Positions 17,540 to 27,079 are shown, numbered from the stretch's first letter. The stretch: DNA of 64,000 nucleotides from Desulfitobacterium dehalogenans ATCC 51507 (GCF_000243155.2 NC_018017.1:806001-870000); one strand, 5' to 3'. Notes: generated by a model from the sequence alone, not told the origin. A program made the numbers and translations.

Positions 17540-19627
17540 ATGAAGATCTTCGGAATGAATGTGTTTAATGACAGTGTGATGCGTGAAAGGCTTCCCAAAA
17601 ACATGTATAAATCTTTAAAGAATACCATCGAAAATGGACTCCCTCTGGAACCCAGTGTGGCTGAAGTGGTGGCCAGTGCCATGAAGGATTGGGCTATTGA
17701 AAAGGGAGCCACCCATTATACTCATTGGTTCCAACCCTTAACAGGGTTAACTGCTGAGAAACATGACTCTTTTATAGCCCCAACCAGCGATGGTCGGGTG
17801 ATTATGGAGTTTTCCGGCAAAGAACTCATTAAAGGTGAGCCGGATGCCTCTTCTTTTCCCAATGGGGGGATTCGTTCCACCTTTGAAGCCCGTGGTTATA
17901 CAGCCTGGGATTGCACGTCACCGGCCTTTTTAAGGGAAGAAGGAGTCAATATCGTGCTGTGTATCCCTACCGCTTTCTGCGCTTATACCGGCGAAGCCTT
18001 AGATAATAAAACTCCCTTGCTCCGTTCTATGGAGGCATTATCCAAGCAAGCGGTGCGGATTCTCAGACTTTTTGGGGATGAGGAAACCACTCGTGTCTCC
18101 AGCACTGTAGGTCCGGAACAAGAGTACTTCCTTATCGACAATGCCTACTACGAAAAGAGAATGGACCTTGTCCTTACAGGCCGTACCCTCTTTGGAGCGA
18201 GGCCTCCCAAGGGTCAGGAAATGGAAGACCAGTATTTTGGCAGCATCAATGAGCGGGTATCGGCTTTTATGCATGAAGTGAATGTGGAAGCCTGGAAGCT
18301 GGGCATCGCTGCCAAGACTCAGCATAAAGAAGTGGCCCCCGGTCAGTATGAAATCGCGCCTATTTTCAGCGTGACCAATGTGGCTACGGATCATAATCAA
18401 TTGATCATGGATATCCTGAAAAAAGTGGCCAACCGCCATGGTTTGGTCTGTCTCCTCCATGAAAAACCCTTCGCCGGTGTCAATGGCTCCGGCAAGCATA
18501 ACAATTGGGCTTTAGGAACCAATACCGGAAAGAATCTCCTGGATCCCGGTCGCACACCCCATGAGAATGCTCAATTCCTTACCTTTCTTTGTGCGGTGTT
18601 GAAAGCTGTGGATGAGCACGCGGATTTGCTCCGGGCTTCCGCCGCTAACTCAGGCAACGATCATCGCCTGGGTGCTAATGAAGCCCCCCCCGCCATTATC
18701 TCTGTCTTCTTAGGAGATCAATTGAGCGATATTTTAGCTCAATTGCAAAATGGCGGCTTGACCCGCTCAAAATCTGAAAGCCGCATGAATATTGGGGTCT
18801 CCACTTTACCTGTTTTGAGGAAGGATTCCACCGACCGGAACCGGACTTCCCCCTTTGCCTTTACCGGCAATAAATTTGAATTCAGGATGGTTCCTTCCTC
18901 GCTTTCGATCGCCGGACCTAACATTGTTCTGAATTCTATTGTGGCGGAGGCCCTTTGTCACATGGCGGACCGGCTGGAGCAGGCGGAAGATTTTAACGCC
19001 GATTTGAAGAAGCTGCTTAAGGAGATTGCGGTGAAGCATTCCCGTATCGTCTTCGACGGCAATAACTATTCGGATGAATGGGTGGAAGAAGCAGAGCGCC
19101 GGAGATTACCCAATATCTGTTCCACTGTGGATGCAATCCCTGCCTGGATCACGGAAAAAGCAGTGACACTCTTTGTCAAACACGGTGTTCTCAGTAGAAC
19201 AGAGCTCCATTCCCGTTATGAGATTCTCCTTGAGCAATACAATAAAATTATTAATATTGAAGCGCAAACCATGCTCACTATGGTCAAACGGCAGATTATG
19301 CCCGCCGGTTTGAAAATGATTCAAAGCCTGGCCGCCGGTATTTCGGCAGTGAAAGCGGTTTCCAGCGCTCCTGTCTCTGTTCAGGAAGGACTTTTGAACC
19401 GAGTCTCTTCAATAGTGGTGGCCGTGGATGAAAGCCTTCGGGCTCTGGAAGGGAAGGCCAAGGAAGCGCTGGCTATGGATGATGTCTTTGCGCAAGGCGT
19501 GTTTTATCGGGATGAAGTATTCACCGCTATGAATGCTCTCCGGGTGGCTGTGGATCAGCTGGAGGAACTGGTGGATAAGGAATACTGGCCTCTGCCCAGT
19601 TATGCGGACATGCTGTTTAAGCTGTAA
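17540..19627 (+). CDS. glnN: type III glutamine synthetase
   Basis: A 695-residue GSIII, much longer than the usual 440-470 residue GlnA, making glutamine from glutamate and ammonia with ATP. The family-specific N-terminus [20 protein letters not shown] and [23 protein letters not shown] are clear, with active-site motifs [31 protein letters not shown], and [17 protein letters not shown]. The ATG at 17540 follows AAAGGGG and AAAGGG. Expression appears to be controlled by the conserved leader upstream, shared with gltB, the partner enzyme of the GS-GOGAT cycle at 39232. Confidence 0.95.
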   Translation: MKIFGMNVFNDSVMRERLPKNMYKSLKNTIENGLPLEPSVAEVVASAMKDWAIEKGATHYTHWFQPLTGLTAEKHDSFIAPTSDGRVIMEFSGKELIKGEPDASSFPNGGIRSTFEARGYTAWDCTSPAFLREEGVNIVLCIPTAFCAYTGEALDNKTPLLRSMEALSKQAVRILRLFGDEETTRVSSTVGPEQEYFLIDNAYYEKRMDLVLTGRTLFGARPPKGQEMEDQYFGSINERVSAFMHEVNVEAWKLGIAAKTQHKEVAPGQYEIAPIFSVTNVATDHNQLIMDILKKVANRHGLVCLLHEKPFAGVNGSGKHNNWALGTNTGKNLLDPGRTPHENAQFLTFLCAVLKAVDEHADLLRASAANSGNDHRLGANEAPPAIISVFLGDQLSDILAQLQNGGLTRSKSESRMNIGVSTLPVLRKDSTDRNRTSPFAFTGNKFEFRMVPSSLSIAGPNIVLNSIVAEALCHMADRLEQAEDFNADLKKLLKEIAVKHSRIVFDGNNYSDEWVEEAERRRLPNICSTVDAIPAWITEKAVTLFVKHGVLSRTELHSRYEILLEQYNKIINIEAQTMLTMVKRQIMPAGLKMIQSLAAGISAVKAVSSAPVSVQEGLLNRVSSIVVAVDESLRALEGKAKEALAMDDVFAQGVFYRDEVFTAMNALRVAVDQLEELVDKEYWPLPSYADMLFKL

Positions 19628-19679
19628 TGGGTTGGTTCAGGTATAAATACTTCTGATTTTATCATGGAAGAAGCATGGA

Positions 19680-19724
19680 AAAGGCCACTAATACATCTTT
19701 GTGGAGTGTATTGGTGGCCTTCTT
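19680..19724 (+). terminator. terminator after glnN
   Basis: Long arms AAGGCCACtAATACA / TGTATTgGTGGCCTT followed by CTTTC, about 50 bases after the glnN stop. Confidence 0.7.
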
Positions 19725-19823
19725 TCAATGGCTAAATAGGCAAAGTCGCTTTTAAGAAATGAATGGTGGTTCAAATTACGCACTGGTGCACAATTTGAAC
19801 TCTCTTCCCCGTGGAGTCTTGTC

Positions 19824-20534
19824 TCATCCCTGGTTTTGGGCAGTGTTGCTATCCCAATCGTAGATAAGGCCGCAGATAAGTGATGTTAATGGGGATACCA
19901 GGACCAGTCCGATACAGCCGACAAAGGTGTGCAATATTTCTGCTGCAATAGGCTTTGAATTGAGGATATTCATAAATGGTGTGCCTTGTGCCATAATGAC
20001 CATCATCACGGTGATGTAGCTCCCCATATAGGCCAGCAGCAGAGTAGTAGTTTGGCCGCCGACTACGGATTTTCCGATGTTAAGTCCTGATTTCATAAGG
20101 GCCGTCTTGGTTACATGGGGATTACCGCGCCGTGGATATTAAATAGACTGCCAAAGAGAATGGCCAGAAGGTAGGTTGCGATGGAACAAGTAACAGCACT
20201 GATAATAGAGGCATAGGCTTTTCTAGTGAATCCTGCCACCGAGAGCAGGGTAACAACGGTAAGTACATTTCCCACAATGAGGGCAACTATGAGTGGATTA
20301 AAGCCGTAAAGCATTGCCGGTATCAAAATCTTCCAGATACCCCAGTTTAAAAATTCCGGAGCTATGGATTCCTATATTATTGACAGAAATGACTTTAGCC
20401 CGTACGCCCTCGGTAAAGTGGTATTCTTGCTTCTGAAATCCCGTAGGCAATAGTGTGAGAATCCCTATCGCTATTAAAACGGTAATTATAAACACAACTT
20501 CTTTTCTGTTAATATTCCGAAGCATCTTCTTCAA
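19824..20534 (-). pseudogene. YibE/F family membrane protein, broken
   Basis: Three pieces of one YibE/F protein read in order on the minus strand in changing frames. 20534-20298 is the N-terminal signal/anchor part (MKKMLRNINRKEVVFIITVL ... HFTEGVRAKVISVNN). 20326-20111 is a central membrane part (MIPAMLYGFNPLIVALIVGN). 20096-19824 is the C-terminal part (KSGLNIGKSVVGGQTTTLLLAYMGS ... LHTFVGCIGLVLVSPLTS). Intact relatives have about 370 residues; here roughly 240 remain and the loops joining the parts are gone, so at least two deletions or frameshifts have occurred. Function of the family is not well defined. Confidence 0.75.
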
Positions 20535-20620
20535 GTAGCGCTCAAAGGCGATACCATAACCAGGCAGAGCAATGATGCCAGTAATCTCTTAGGCATTTTA
20601 AGGTTCTTAAACATTAACAT
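20531..20620 (-). pseudogene. 29-residue signal-peptide remnant ahead of the YibE/F fragments
   Basis: GGAGGT on the minus strand (20621-20626) leads to an ATG at 20620 and a 29-codon frame, MLMFKNLKMPKRLLASLLCL and then VMVSPLSAT, ending in TGA at 20531. It looks like the signal peptide of a secreted protein whose body has been deleted, so that the remnant now abuts the YibE/F fragment (overlap of four bases). A short real peptide cannot be excluded. Confidence 0.4.
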
Positions 20621-20741
20621 ACCTCCAAAATTATTTTATTTCTCGCCTATAAGTATAAGACGTATATGTTAAAACCAAATCATGGAAAGGTTAAAGATGA
20701 TTAAATTATTTTAAGGTACATCTTGAAGCGAAAGAGCAGAT

Positions 20742-20777
20742 TTGATATTCTATATATGAACAGATATTCATATATAG
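20742..20777 (+). promoter_or_regulatory. ArsR/SmtB-type operator over the cadA promoter
   Basis: Perfect inverted repeat CTATATATGAA - 6 bases - TTCATATATAG (20750-20777), similar in layout to CadC/CzrA operators. It overlaps a likely promoter (TTGATA at 20742-20747, 17 bases, TATTCA at 20765-20770). The ArsR regulator at 23325 is the obvious ligand-released repressor. Confidence 0.65.
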
Positions 20778-20841
20778 AAATGAACAAATAAGAGGAACCG
20801 TGAATATGTAGAAACATAAGTGAGGTTTGGAGGGAAAGGGA

Positions 20842-23244
20842 ATGCCTGATAGAAATCGTAATCAATCAGAAGAACGGGTGAAATTTTGTATCGAAGGCGA
20901 ATTCTGTGCCAATTGTTCGGCCAAAATGGAAAGGGCATTAAGCGTAACGGAAGGAATAGGGGAGACGACCATCAATTATGCCATGAAAACGGTTTTCTTA
21001 CCCCCTGGGATGGTCGGCCAGGCCCAAGCTATCATTGAGAAAATCGAACCCGGAGTTAAACTTGTGGCAGCGAAGGAGAAAAAGTCGGTAAACTCTCCGG
21101 CAAAAGTTCAATATCGAATTGAAGGGGAGTTTTGCCCTAACTGCTCGGCTAAGATGGAGCAGGCGCTCAGTGCAACGGAGGGTATAGGTGAAACAACGAT
21201 CAACTATGCCATGAAGACTGTTTTTCTGCCTCCTGCGATGATGAGCAAAGCGCAGGAAATCATGGAGAGAATAGAACCAGGGGTAAAGCTTGTGCCCATG
21301 GAGAAAAAAGCGGTAAAGAACAATGTTCATAGCGAGGAAGAGGAAGCAAAGGAAACAAGGCAAAAGCTATTGAAAATTCTAGTAGCCGGTATTTTCCTGG
21401 CCATCGGGCTGATTTTTGGCTCACGTTGGCATAATACCTCCCTGGAGGTTCTTGAATATCTTGTTTTTCTACTGGCTTATGGCTTGGTCGGGTATGAAGT
21501 TCTGGGAAAGGCCTTCCGGAATATTCTTCGTGGCTCAGTTTTCGATGAAAACTTTTTAATGAGTATAGCGACACTGGGGGCCATTGCTATTCATGAGCTT
21601 CCGGAAGCGGTAGGGGTTATGCTCTTCTACGCTGTGGGAGAATACTTTGAAGATCGGGCAGTCAACCGCTCCAGGCGTTCAATTCAAGCGGTGCTCAACA
21701 TTCGCCCGGATTATGCGAATCTGGTGAATGGATTGGATGTTAACAAAGTTGATCCGGAAGATGTTCATATTGGACAACAGATTTTGATTCGCCCCGGAGA
21801 AAAGGTTCCCTTGGATGGTGAAATTGTTCATGGGTCTTCCTATGTGGATACATCGGCTTTGACGGGCGAATCCGTACCACGGTCAGTTAAAGTCGGGGAT
21901 GGGGTTCTGGCGGGAATGATCAACACGTCGGGAGTGATTACCGTTCGTGTGACCCGGGAGTTTGCCGATTCTTCAGTTCAGAAGATCCTTGACCTGGTGG
22001 AGAATGCAAGTGCTCGGAAGGCTAAAACGGAAAAATTCATTACGACATTTGCCCGGTACTATACACCGGCCGTAGTGGTTATAGCTTTAGGGATTGCCTT
22101 GATACCCCCTCTCTTTATGGGAGGCGATTTTCGGGAATGGCTCTATCGGGCCATGACGATTCTCGTAATCTCCTGCCCCTGTGCCTTGGTGATTTCTGTA
22201 CCTCTCGGTTATTTTGGCGGAATCGGCGGGGCTTCTCGTCATGGGATTCTGGTTAAAGGAGCGAATTATCTGGAAGCTCTGACCTCAGTAAAAACAGTGA
22301 TATTCGATAAGACGGGAACTCTAACTCAAGGGGTATTTGAAGTAAACAAAATAGAAACAAGCAAGCATTATACTGAGGAACAACTGCTCGAAATTGCTGC
22401 CACTGCTGAAGTTCATTCCAGCCATCCCATTGCCAAATCCATTCGGGATAAATGGGGTAAAGCAATTGACTCCGCTTCGATCACTCATTACGAAGAAATC
22501 AGCGGCAAGGGAATTCGCTCAGAATTCAAAGGTAAAGTAGTATTAGCGGGTAAAAAAGATCTCCTGCTTCAGAACTCCATAGAAGTTCCCGAACTGAAAA
22601 CGAAGGGCGTCGGCACTCAAGTCTATATTGCGGTGGATGGCGAATACGCAGGGCTTCTTATTATTTCCGACCGCTCAAAAGAAGGAGCCAAAGAAACAGT
22701 GGCTCAGTTAAATCAGGCGGGGATTGCCACAGTTATGCTCACTGGGGATCAGCACAACGTTGCCGAGGCTGTGGCTGAACAGTTAGGAATCCAGGAATAT
22801 CATGGCGATTTGCTTCCTGAAGATAAAGTCACTTGGCTTGAGAATTACCAACAGAAGCTTAAGGGGAAAGGGAAGGTTGTATTTGTTGGGGACGGGATTA
22901 ATGATGCACCGGTCTTAATCCGGGCTGATATTGGAGTAGCCATGGGCGGTTTGGGTTCCGACGCAGCTATCGAAGCGGCAGATGTCGTTCTGATGGAAGA
23001 CCGTCCTGATAAATTGGTAAGTGCCATGGATATCGCACGGTTTACGAAAAAGGTGATCTGGCAGAACATTGGGTTCGCATTGATCATCAAACTTGGATTC
23101 ATTGTGCTGGGCATGTTGGGCGTGGCAAGCATGTGGGAAGCTGTTTTCGCCGATGTTGGAGTGGCTTTGCTGGCGATTTTGAATGCAACCCGTGTCAGAC
23201 GTTATACCCGCCTTGAGAAAGCCGCTGCTCTTCCGAGTCTTTGA
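20842..23244 (+). CDS. cadA: heavy-metal translocating P-type ATPase (Cd/Zn/Pb type)
   Basis: An 800-residue P1B ATPase exporting soft divalent metals. Two near-identical N-terminal metal-binding repeats (EGEFCANCSAKMERALS and EGEFCPNCSAKMEQALS) each carry CxNC; between and after them are matching GETTINYAMKTVFLPP units, so the repeat was recently duplicated. Then come the CPC membrane motif (ISCPCALVIS), DKTGTLTQG phosphorylation site, HSSHPIAKSI, GDGINDAPVLIRADIG. CPC with this layout fits Zn2+/Cd2+/Pb2+ rather than Cu+. The ATG at 20842 follows GGAGGGAAAGG. It is controlled by the palindrome upstream and followed 80 bases later by its ArsR regulator. Confidence 0.92.
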   Translation: MPDRNRNQSEERVKFCIEGEFCANCSAKMERALSVTEGIGETTINYAMKTVFLPPGMVGQAQAIIEKIEPGVKLVAAKEKKSVNSPAKVQYRIEGEFCPNCSAKMEQALSATEGIGETTINYAMKTVFLPPAMMSKAQEIMERIEPGVKLVPMEKKAVKNNVHSEEEEAKETRQKLLKILVAGIFLAIGLIFGSRWHNTSLEVLEYLVFLLAYGLVGYEVLGKAFRNILRGSVFDENFLMSIATLGAIAIHELPEAVGVMLFYAVGEYFEDRAVNRSRRSIQAVLNIRPDYANLVNGLDVNKVDPEDVHIGQQILIRPGEKVPLDGEIVHGSSYVDTSALTGESVPRSVKVGDGVLAGMINTSGVITVRVTREFADSSVQKILDLVENASARKAKTEKFITTFARYYTPAVVVIALGIALIPPLFMGGDFREWLYRAMTILVISCPCALVISVPLGYFGGIGGASRHGILVKGANYLEALTSVKTVIFDKTGTLTQGVFEVNKIETSKHYTEEQLLEIAATAEVHSSHPIAKSIRDKWGKAIDSASITHYEEISGKGIRSEFKGKVVLAGKKDLLLQNSIEVPELKTKGVGTQVYIAVDGEYAGLLIISDRSKEGAKETVAQLNQAGIATVMLTGDQHNVAEAVAEQLGIQEYHGDLLPEDKVTWLENYQQKLKGKGKVVFVGDGINDAPVLIRADIGVAMGGLGSDAAIEAADVVLMEDRPDKLVSAMDIARFTKKVIWQNIGFALIIKLGFIVLGMLGVASMWEAVFADVGVALLAILNATRVRRYTRLEKAAALPSL

Positions 23245-23324
23245 TCTCCCCTCCCTTGTCAGGCTGCAGATTTACTGATATAGTACTAATCAGCAGGGAT
23301 TAGCATAATGGGGTGAAGCTGACA

Positions 23325-23702
23325 ATGACTTCTAATAAGCGCCATGAAAACAATGAAAACATTTCATGTGAGGTGGTTTGTACCCACCCGGATGTGATTC
23401 GTGCTTATGCTCATCAGCTTCTGAGCCTGGATCGGGCGACTAAACTGGCGGATTTATTCAAGACTCTGGGAGATCCCACCCGGGTACGGATTATGGATGC
23501 GCTTGCGAAGGCCGAGGTTTGTGTCTGTGATCTCGCTGAACTCCTGGGTTTAAGCCAGTCTGCAACATCCCATCAGCTCAGAGTTTTGCGGAGCAGCAAT
23601 CTTGTCAAGTACCGGCGGGAGGGGAAAATGGTCTATTATTCCCTTCATGATAATCATGTTCAGGAACTTTACCGCCAGGGCTTAGAGCATATTGATGAAT
23701 GA
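23325..23702 (+). CDS. ArsR/SmtB family metal-responsive repressor (CadC-like)
   Basis: A 125-residue winged-helix repressor. The N-terminal CEVVCTHPD and the alpha-3 region KAEVCVCDLAELLG supply the cysteines of the CadC-type metal site. The DNA-recognition helix is LSQSATSHQLRVLRSSNLV followed by the wing YRREGKMVYYSL. Such proteins leave DNA when Cd2+, Pb2+ or Zn2+ binds. GGGGTGA lies eight bases before the ATG at 23325 (a GTG at 23313 is also in frame). It most likely controls the upstream cadA and itself through the palindrome at 20750-20777. Confidence 0.9.
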   Translation: MTSNKRHENNENISCEVVCTHPDVIRAYAHQLLSLDRATKLADLFKTLGDPTRVRIMDALAKAEVCVCDLAELLGLSQSATSHQLRVLRSSNLVKYRREGKMVYYSLHDNHVQELYRQGLEHIDE

Positions 23703-23752
23703 ATTGTCCCGGATAGGACGAAGGATATGGATGAACGCAAGGGCAAATAGCC

Positions 23753-23798
23753 AAAGGCGTACTCTCATTCACTATAATAGTGGAGAGAGTACGCCTTT
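23753..23798 (+). terminator. terminator after the ArsR gene
   Basis: Arms AAAGGCGTACTCTC / GAGAGTACGCCTTT (perfect 14 bp) with trailing CTTT, about 50 bases after the regulator stop. Confidence 0.75.
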
Positions 23799-24000
23799 CT
23801 TTGCAAGAGCATTTGCAGCTTCTGTCCTCATTGCATGAGATGTATGATGAGGGCGGCGGCTCTCCAGCTTTGCTGACGGATAGTCTGGAAAAGATTGTTG
23901 CTCTAATCATTCCGTCCCACCCATGTCCGAGAAGGAGAAGCGCAAGCTGCTGGACGACATTACGGATTATTGTGAAAAGAGAGGCTATGTCTATCGATAA
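23796..24000 (+). pseudogene. remnant of an unknown small gene
   Basis: The stretch reads HLQLLSSLHEMYDEGGGSPA ... LEKIVALIIPSH in one frame, then MSEKEKRKLLDDITDYCEKR in another, suggesting one frameshifted gene without a proper start. I do not recognise the family. The rest of the 23,703-24,162 interval holds the hairpin above and no other gene that I can support. Confidence 0.4.
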
Positions 24001-24162
24001 GATGTGGGGTGTTATGCGGGATAAGGCTTTTCCGGAAAGGATAGAATTATAGCTGTGGGGAAAGATGATAATGAAAGAGTTGACAGGAACCGTAGTATAA
24101 TTTAAAGTTTTATTAAAATGCGAGCCTTGATGACAAAGAACATTGGAAAGGATAAGTGAGAG

Positions 24163-24390
24163 ATGAACCAAGGTCAGGAACTGTTCTACAACTTTTTTAT
24201 GGAAAGAGTAAAAGAGGATAAGCAAGATGAGGCTAAAGCGCTGCTTGAAAAGGGTTTTGCCAAGCAGGCTGAAGGTACCTTTGACCAGAGTTATTTGCAG
24301 GAAGTCATGCCAAAGTATTTTGAGCTGCTTAAGCCGGAAGCCGTTGAGGAATTTAAGAAAGCTATGGCGCATTTTTCCTCGACACTATAG
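24163..24390 (+). CDS. small conserved-looking hypothetical protein
   Basis: A 75-residue soluble, helix-rich acidic/basic protein (MNQGQELFYNFFMERVKEDK ... LLKPEAVEEFKKAMAHFSSTL) behind a weak GATAAGTGAGAG site. No domain recognised. It is followed by a clear terminator and faces the rdhK gene tail to tail. Confidence 0.6.
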   Translation: MNQGQELFYNFFMERVKEDKQDEAKALLEKGFAKQAEGTFDQSYLQEVMPKYFELLKPEAVEEFKKAMAHFSSTL

Positions 24391-24410
24391 TATCCGAGGC
24401 CCAGGACATA

Positions 24411-24459
24411 AAAACACGACGCTTATCACCAGGAATTGGAGATGAGGGTCGTGTTTTTT
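24411..24459. terminator. bidirectional terminator between the small protein and rdhK
   Basis: Arms AAAACACGAC / GTCGTGTTTT with T-runs on both strands, lying between two converging genes. Confidence 0.75.
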
Positions 24460-24466
24460 GCTATAT

Positions 24467-25135
24467 TTATGGGTCGGTATATTTGATTTCGATCTTATGA
24501 TTAACCATCCTGATGACTTCTTCTTTACAGAGTTCGGAAATCAGTCTTGTCACCGTAATTCTGGTTGCACCGATGATTTTACCGATATCTTCCTGAGTGT
24601 ATTGAATTTTAAGCTGATACCAATTCTGATCTACAGGGTTTTCCTTATCGATGGAAGCCAATAAAAGTTCTAATAACCGCTCCCTATTGTTGTAAAACAA
24701 TAAGCTCTCAATTTGATTTAATAATTCATTACCAAAGTGGGCTAGTCCTTTGATGATGGATAAATTAAATTCCGGGAAGGTATTTAAAATATCTAAAAAA
24801 CAATCCTTTTCTATTTTATAAATTGTCGTGGGTGTCTCTGTAATCACGAATACCCCACAGGAGGGATCGAGTAAAAGGATCGGGATCAGCCCGAAGAAAG
24901 AGTCTTCCGTTAAAATTCCCCAAATGTGTTCATCCCCTTGGGGGCTGATGGATACATATCTTACTCGGCCCTGTTCAATATAATAGACAGAGTGGACAGG
25001 CATTTCGGGTGTCAAAATAATATGATGTTTAGGATAGAGTACTTTTTCCCCATGTTGGTGGGCTAAAGAAGCGAGCTGGGGACATTCATAACATAAAAAC
25101 GGGGAATATTTAAATGAGTTTAATAAAGTGGACAT
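24467..25135 (-). CDS. Crp/Fnr family regulator, CprK/RdhK-like
   Basis: A 222-residue Crp/Fnr regulator: cyclic-nucleotide-type effector domain (GRVRYVSISPQGDEHIWGIL), long dimer helix, and C-terminal helix-turn-helix TQEDIGKIIGATRITVTRLI. It is divergent from the rdhBA dehalogenase genes 258 bases away, the usual position of CprK-type activators, which bind chlorinated aromatics and switch on dehalogenase operons. Cysteines near the start (FLCYECPQ) recall the redox-active cysteines of some CprK proteins. GGAGGA sits six bases before the ATG. The effector is unknown; the TGTAA-N6-TTACA palindrome at 25275-25290 is its likely site. Confidence 0.88.
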   Translation of the reverse strand: MSTLLNSFKYSPFLCYECPQLASLAHQHGEKVLYPKHHIILTPEMPVHSVYYIEQGRVRYVSISPQGDEHIWGILTEDSFFGLIPILLLDPSCGVFVITETPTTIYKIEKDCFLDILNTFPEFNLSIIKGLAHFGNELLNQIESLLFYNNRERLLELLLASIDKENPVDQNWYQLKIQYTQEDIGKIIGATRITVTRLISELCKEEVIRMVNHKIEIKYTDP

Positions 25136-25274
25136 AGGGATCCTCCTTAACTATAAAATTACAAGCTAAATAATTGGCTTGGCTTTGCCCGTACCCAGAA
25201 CTTAGTGCAGATTTTATTACGAGGTTAACCACTTAAGTGACGGAATCCCAATCAACGCGATATAAAACCAGGTA

Positions 25275-25290
25275 TGTAATCTATGTTACA
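25275..25290. promoter_or_regulatory. Crp/Fnr-type palindrome upstream of rdhB
   Basis: TGTAATCTATGTTACA, a perfect TGTAA-N6-TTACA repeat with 6-bp outer arms (ATGTAA/TTACAT at 25274-25291). Its spacing is that of Crp family sites, centred about 111 bases before the rdhB start. A canonical dehalobox (TTAAT-N4-ATTAA) is not found in this gap. Confidence 0.6.
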
Positions 25291-25393
25291 TTGTAGCGTG
25301 TGAACTATTCAGAATAGTAGGGACACTGATACCATTATAAAGTGAAAAGTATAACTAATCAAATGTTCAAGGGTAAACAAGGAGGTGATATTG

Positions 25394-25681
25394 ATGTATA
25401 CCCTATGGATTTTTCTATTAGGTGTTATTGCGACAATCGGCATACAATGGCTCAAACCCCAGATTCACAAATGGTATATGTGGCTGGCATTCGCAGTATG
25501 GTTTTTCTGGACACTATTGGGGATTTCTTTTGTCCGAGTGAACTTATCAGGTAATCATGTTCAAGCTGCTACCGTTGGAGCATTTCTCTTTTTCATAATT
25601 TCAATCGCCGCGGGGATTTATCTGGCCAGGATATCGGGGTTAAAACCAGCTTCGAAAATTACTGCAAAAATCAATAATTAA
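25394..25681 (+). CDS. rdhB: reductive dehalogenase membrane anchor
   Basis: A 95-residue protein with three membrane helices (TLWIFLLGVIATIGIQWL; MWLAFAVWFFWTLLGISFV; GAFLFFIISIAAGIYLA) typical of RdhB/PceB/CprB anchors, which hold the Tat-exported catalytic subunit on the outer face of the membrane. Placed ahead of rdhA, as in the cprBA order. AAGGAGGTG six bases upstream fixes the ATG at 25394. Confidence 0.88.
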   Translation: MYTLWIFLLGVIATIGIQWLKPQIHKWYMWLAFAVWFFWTLLGISFVRVNLSGNHVQAATVGAFLFFIISIAAGIYLARISGLKPASKITAKINN

Positions 25682-25699
25682 GGGTAAGAAGGTGTGGAG

Positions 25700-27055
25700 A
25701 TGGATTCGAATCAGGAACCTAAACCAGCTTTAAAAACAAGCCGGCGCACTTTTTTGAAAGCCGGAGCCGCTTTAGTCGCCGCTGCAGGGACATCAGCGGT
25801 ATTTAGCCCCAACATAGTTCTGGGAGCAGATTCAACAAATAGCAAAATTTTAAGCAAGGCCCATGTAACCGGGGCCTCCATTAAAAAAATAGGGTATCAG
25901 GATGGCTGGTTGGGTACATCTAAACTTGTTGCTCCAGTGCAAAGAACCATGGAAAAGGATCATGGGTTTAACAGAGCGATCAGAGGTCTGCTTGGCGAGG
26001 ATGCGGAGAGTCAGGTCATGAACTTTATCGGCAAGCACCCCTTAGGCAGTGCTTTTGAGTTTATGTCCATGTATTTAGGGGTACCGGAGGCGGTGGACGG
26101 TGAACCCAGCCCGGAAAAATTAGCGTTGCCTGATATTGAAAAGTTAACTCAGCATATCAAGGATGTTTGCTACTATGCCGGAGCCGATGAAGTCGGGGTA
26201 GGTAAACTTTTCCCCTGGATGATGTATTCCGAGCAGGCTCCTGTGCCCACGGGGACAGATTGGGAACAGTATAAAATTGAGCTGGCTACAAAGCCGGGTA
26301 CTCCTGTCCATTCGGAAAAGTACCAATATTGCATTGGGGTACTGGTAGACCAAGGGCTGGAAACCCTTTTAGGAACTACAGGTTATGATGGAATCAGTGG
26401 TTCTATGAGTATGATGGCTTATTCCAGATCAGCCTTTGTGGCGGATATTTTAGCACGCTACATCCGGAATCTGGGTTACAATGCCCGGTCAAACCATAAT
26501 GGGAACTACGCCATGCCCCTTCCTCCAGCATTGATTTCCTGCGGATTGGGGGAAATGAGCAGAACGGGAGATTGCATTATACACCCGCGGTTAGGGTTCC
26601 GGCATAAGGCTGCTGTTGTGGTGACAGATTTGCCTCTGGTCCCGGATGGACCTATTGATTTTGGCTTAAGGGAGTTTTGTTCCAATTGCAGAAAATGTGC
26701 TGAAAACTGCCCGGGTGAGGCCATCGGAAGTGATAAAGATCAAATTGCCTTTAAGGATCAATATATGAGATGGGCGGCTGATTCGGATAAATGCACTATT
26801 TTCCGGACGACAAACCGGGAAGGTTCCTCCTGCGGCCGCTGCCTGAAGGTATGTCCCTGGAATAATAAAGAGGAGTCATGGGTGCACAGTGCGGGAGTGT
26901 ATGCTGCTTCGAAAGCCGGGTTTGCAGGCAGTTTACTCCGGGACATTGATGATATGTTTGGTTATGGTACGGAGATAGTGGAGAAGAATCGTTGGTGGTT
27001 GGAATGGCCCGAATATTATACGGATTGGACAAAAGCGCCTTGGTTAAGGGGATAG
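25700..27055 (+). CDS. rdhA: reductive dehalogenase catalytic subunit
   Basis: A 451-residue corrinoid/iron-sulfur enzyme that removes halogen from organohalides at the end of a respiratory chain. A twin-arginine signal (SRRTFLKAGAALVAAAGTS) is followed by the RDase core (GYDGISGSMSMMAYSRSAFVADI; GNYAMPLPPALISCGLGEM, the corrinoid region) and two ferredoxin clusters, CSNCRKCAENCPGEAI and CTIFRTT...CGRCLKVCP. The length fits the CprA type (about 450), shorter than PceA. rdhB is 18 bases upstream. No rdhC or trigger factor gene is present, so maturation must be supplied elsewhere. The start is the ATG at 25700 (GTG at 25694 possible). The substrate cannot be told from sequence. Confidence 0.95.
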   Translation: MDSNQEPKPALKTSRRTFLKAGAALVAAAGTSAVFSPNIVLGADSTNSKILSKAHVTGASIKKIGYQDGWLGTSKLVAPVQRTMEKDHGFNRAIRGLLGEDAESQVMNFIGKHPLGSAFEFMSMYLGVPEAVDGEPSPEKLALPDIEKLTQHIKDVCYYAGADEVGVGKLFPWMMYSEQAPVPTGTDWEQYKIELATKPGTPVHSEKYQYCIGVLVDQGLETLLGTTGYDGISGSMSMMAYSRSAFVADILARYIRNLGYNARSNHNGNYAMPLPPALISCGLGEMSRTGDCIIHPRLGFRHKAAVVVTDLPLVPDGPIDFGLREFCSNCRKCAENCPGEAIGSDKDQIAFKDQYMRWAADSDKCTIFRTTNREGSSCGRCLKVCPWNNKEESWVHSAGVYAASKAGFAGSLLRDIDDMFGYGTEIVEKNRWWLEWPEYYTDWTKAPWLRG

Positions 27056-27079
27056 AAAGTTAAATAAGTCAATTTTGAA

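Noticed and set aside
23605-24372. 255-residue open frame on the minus strand
   Set aside because: It lies antisense to the ArsR gene, a terminator and a small gene, has no ribosome binding site, and reads as low-quality composition.
25136-25393. Canonical dehalobox upstream of rdhB
   Set aside because: Only partial TTAA pairs are found (GGTTAACCACTTAAG); the perfect palindrome in the gap is TGTAA-N6-TTACA.
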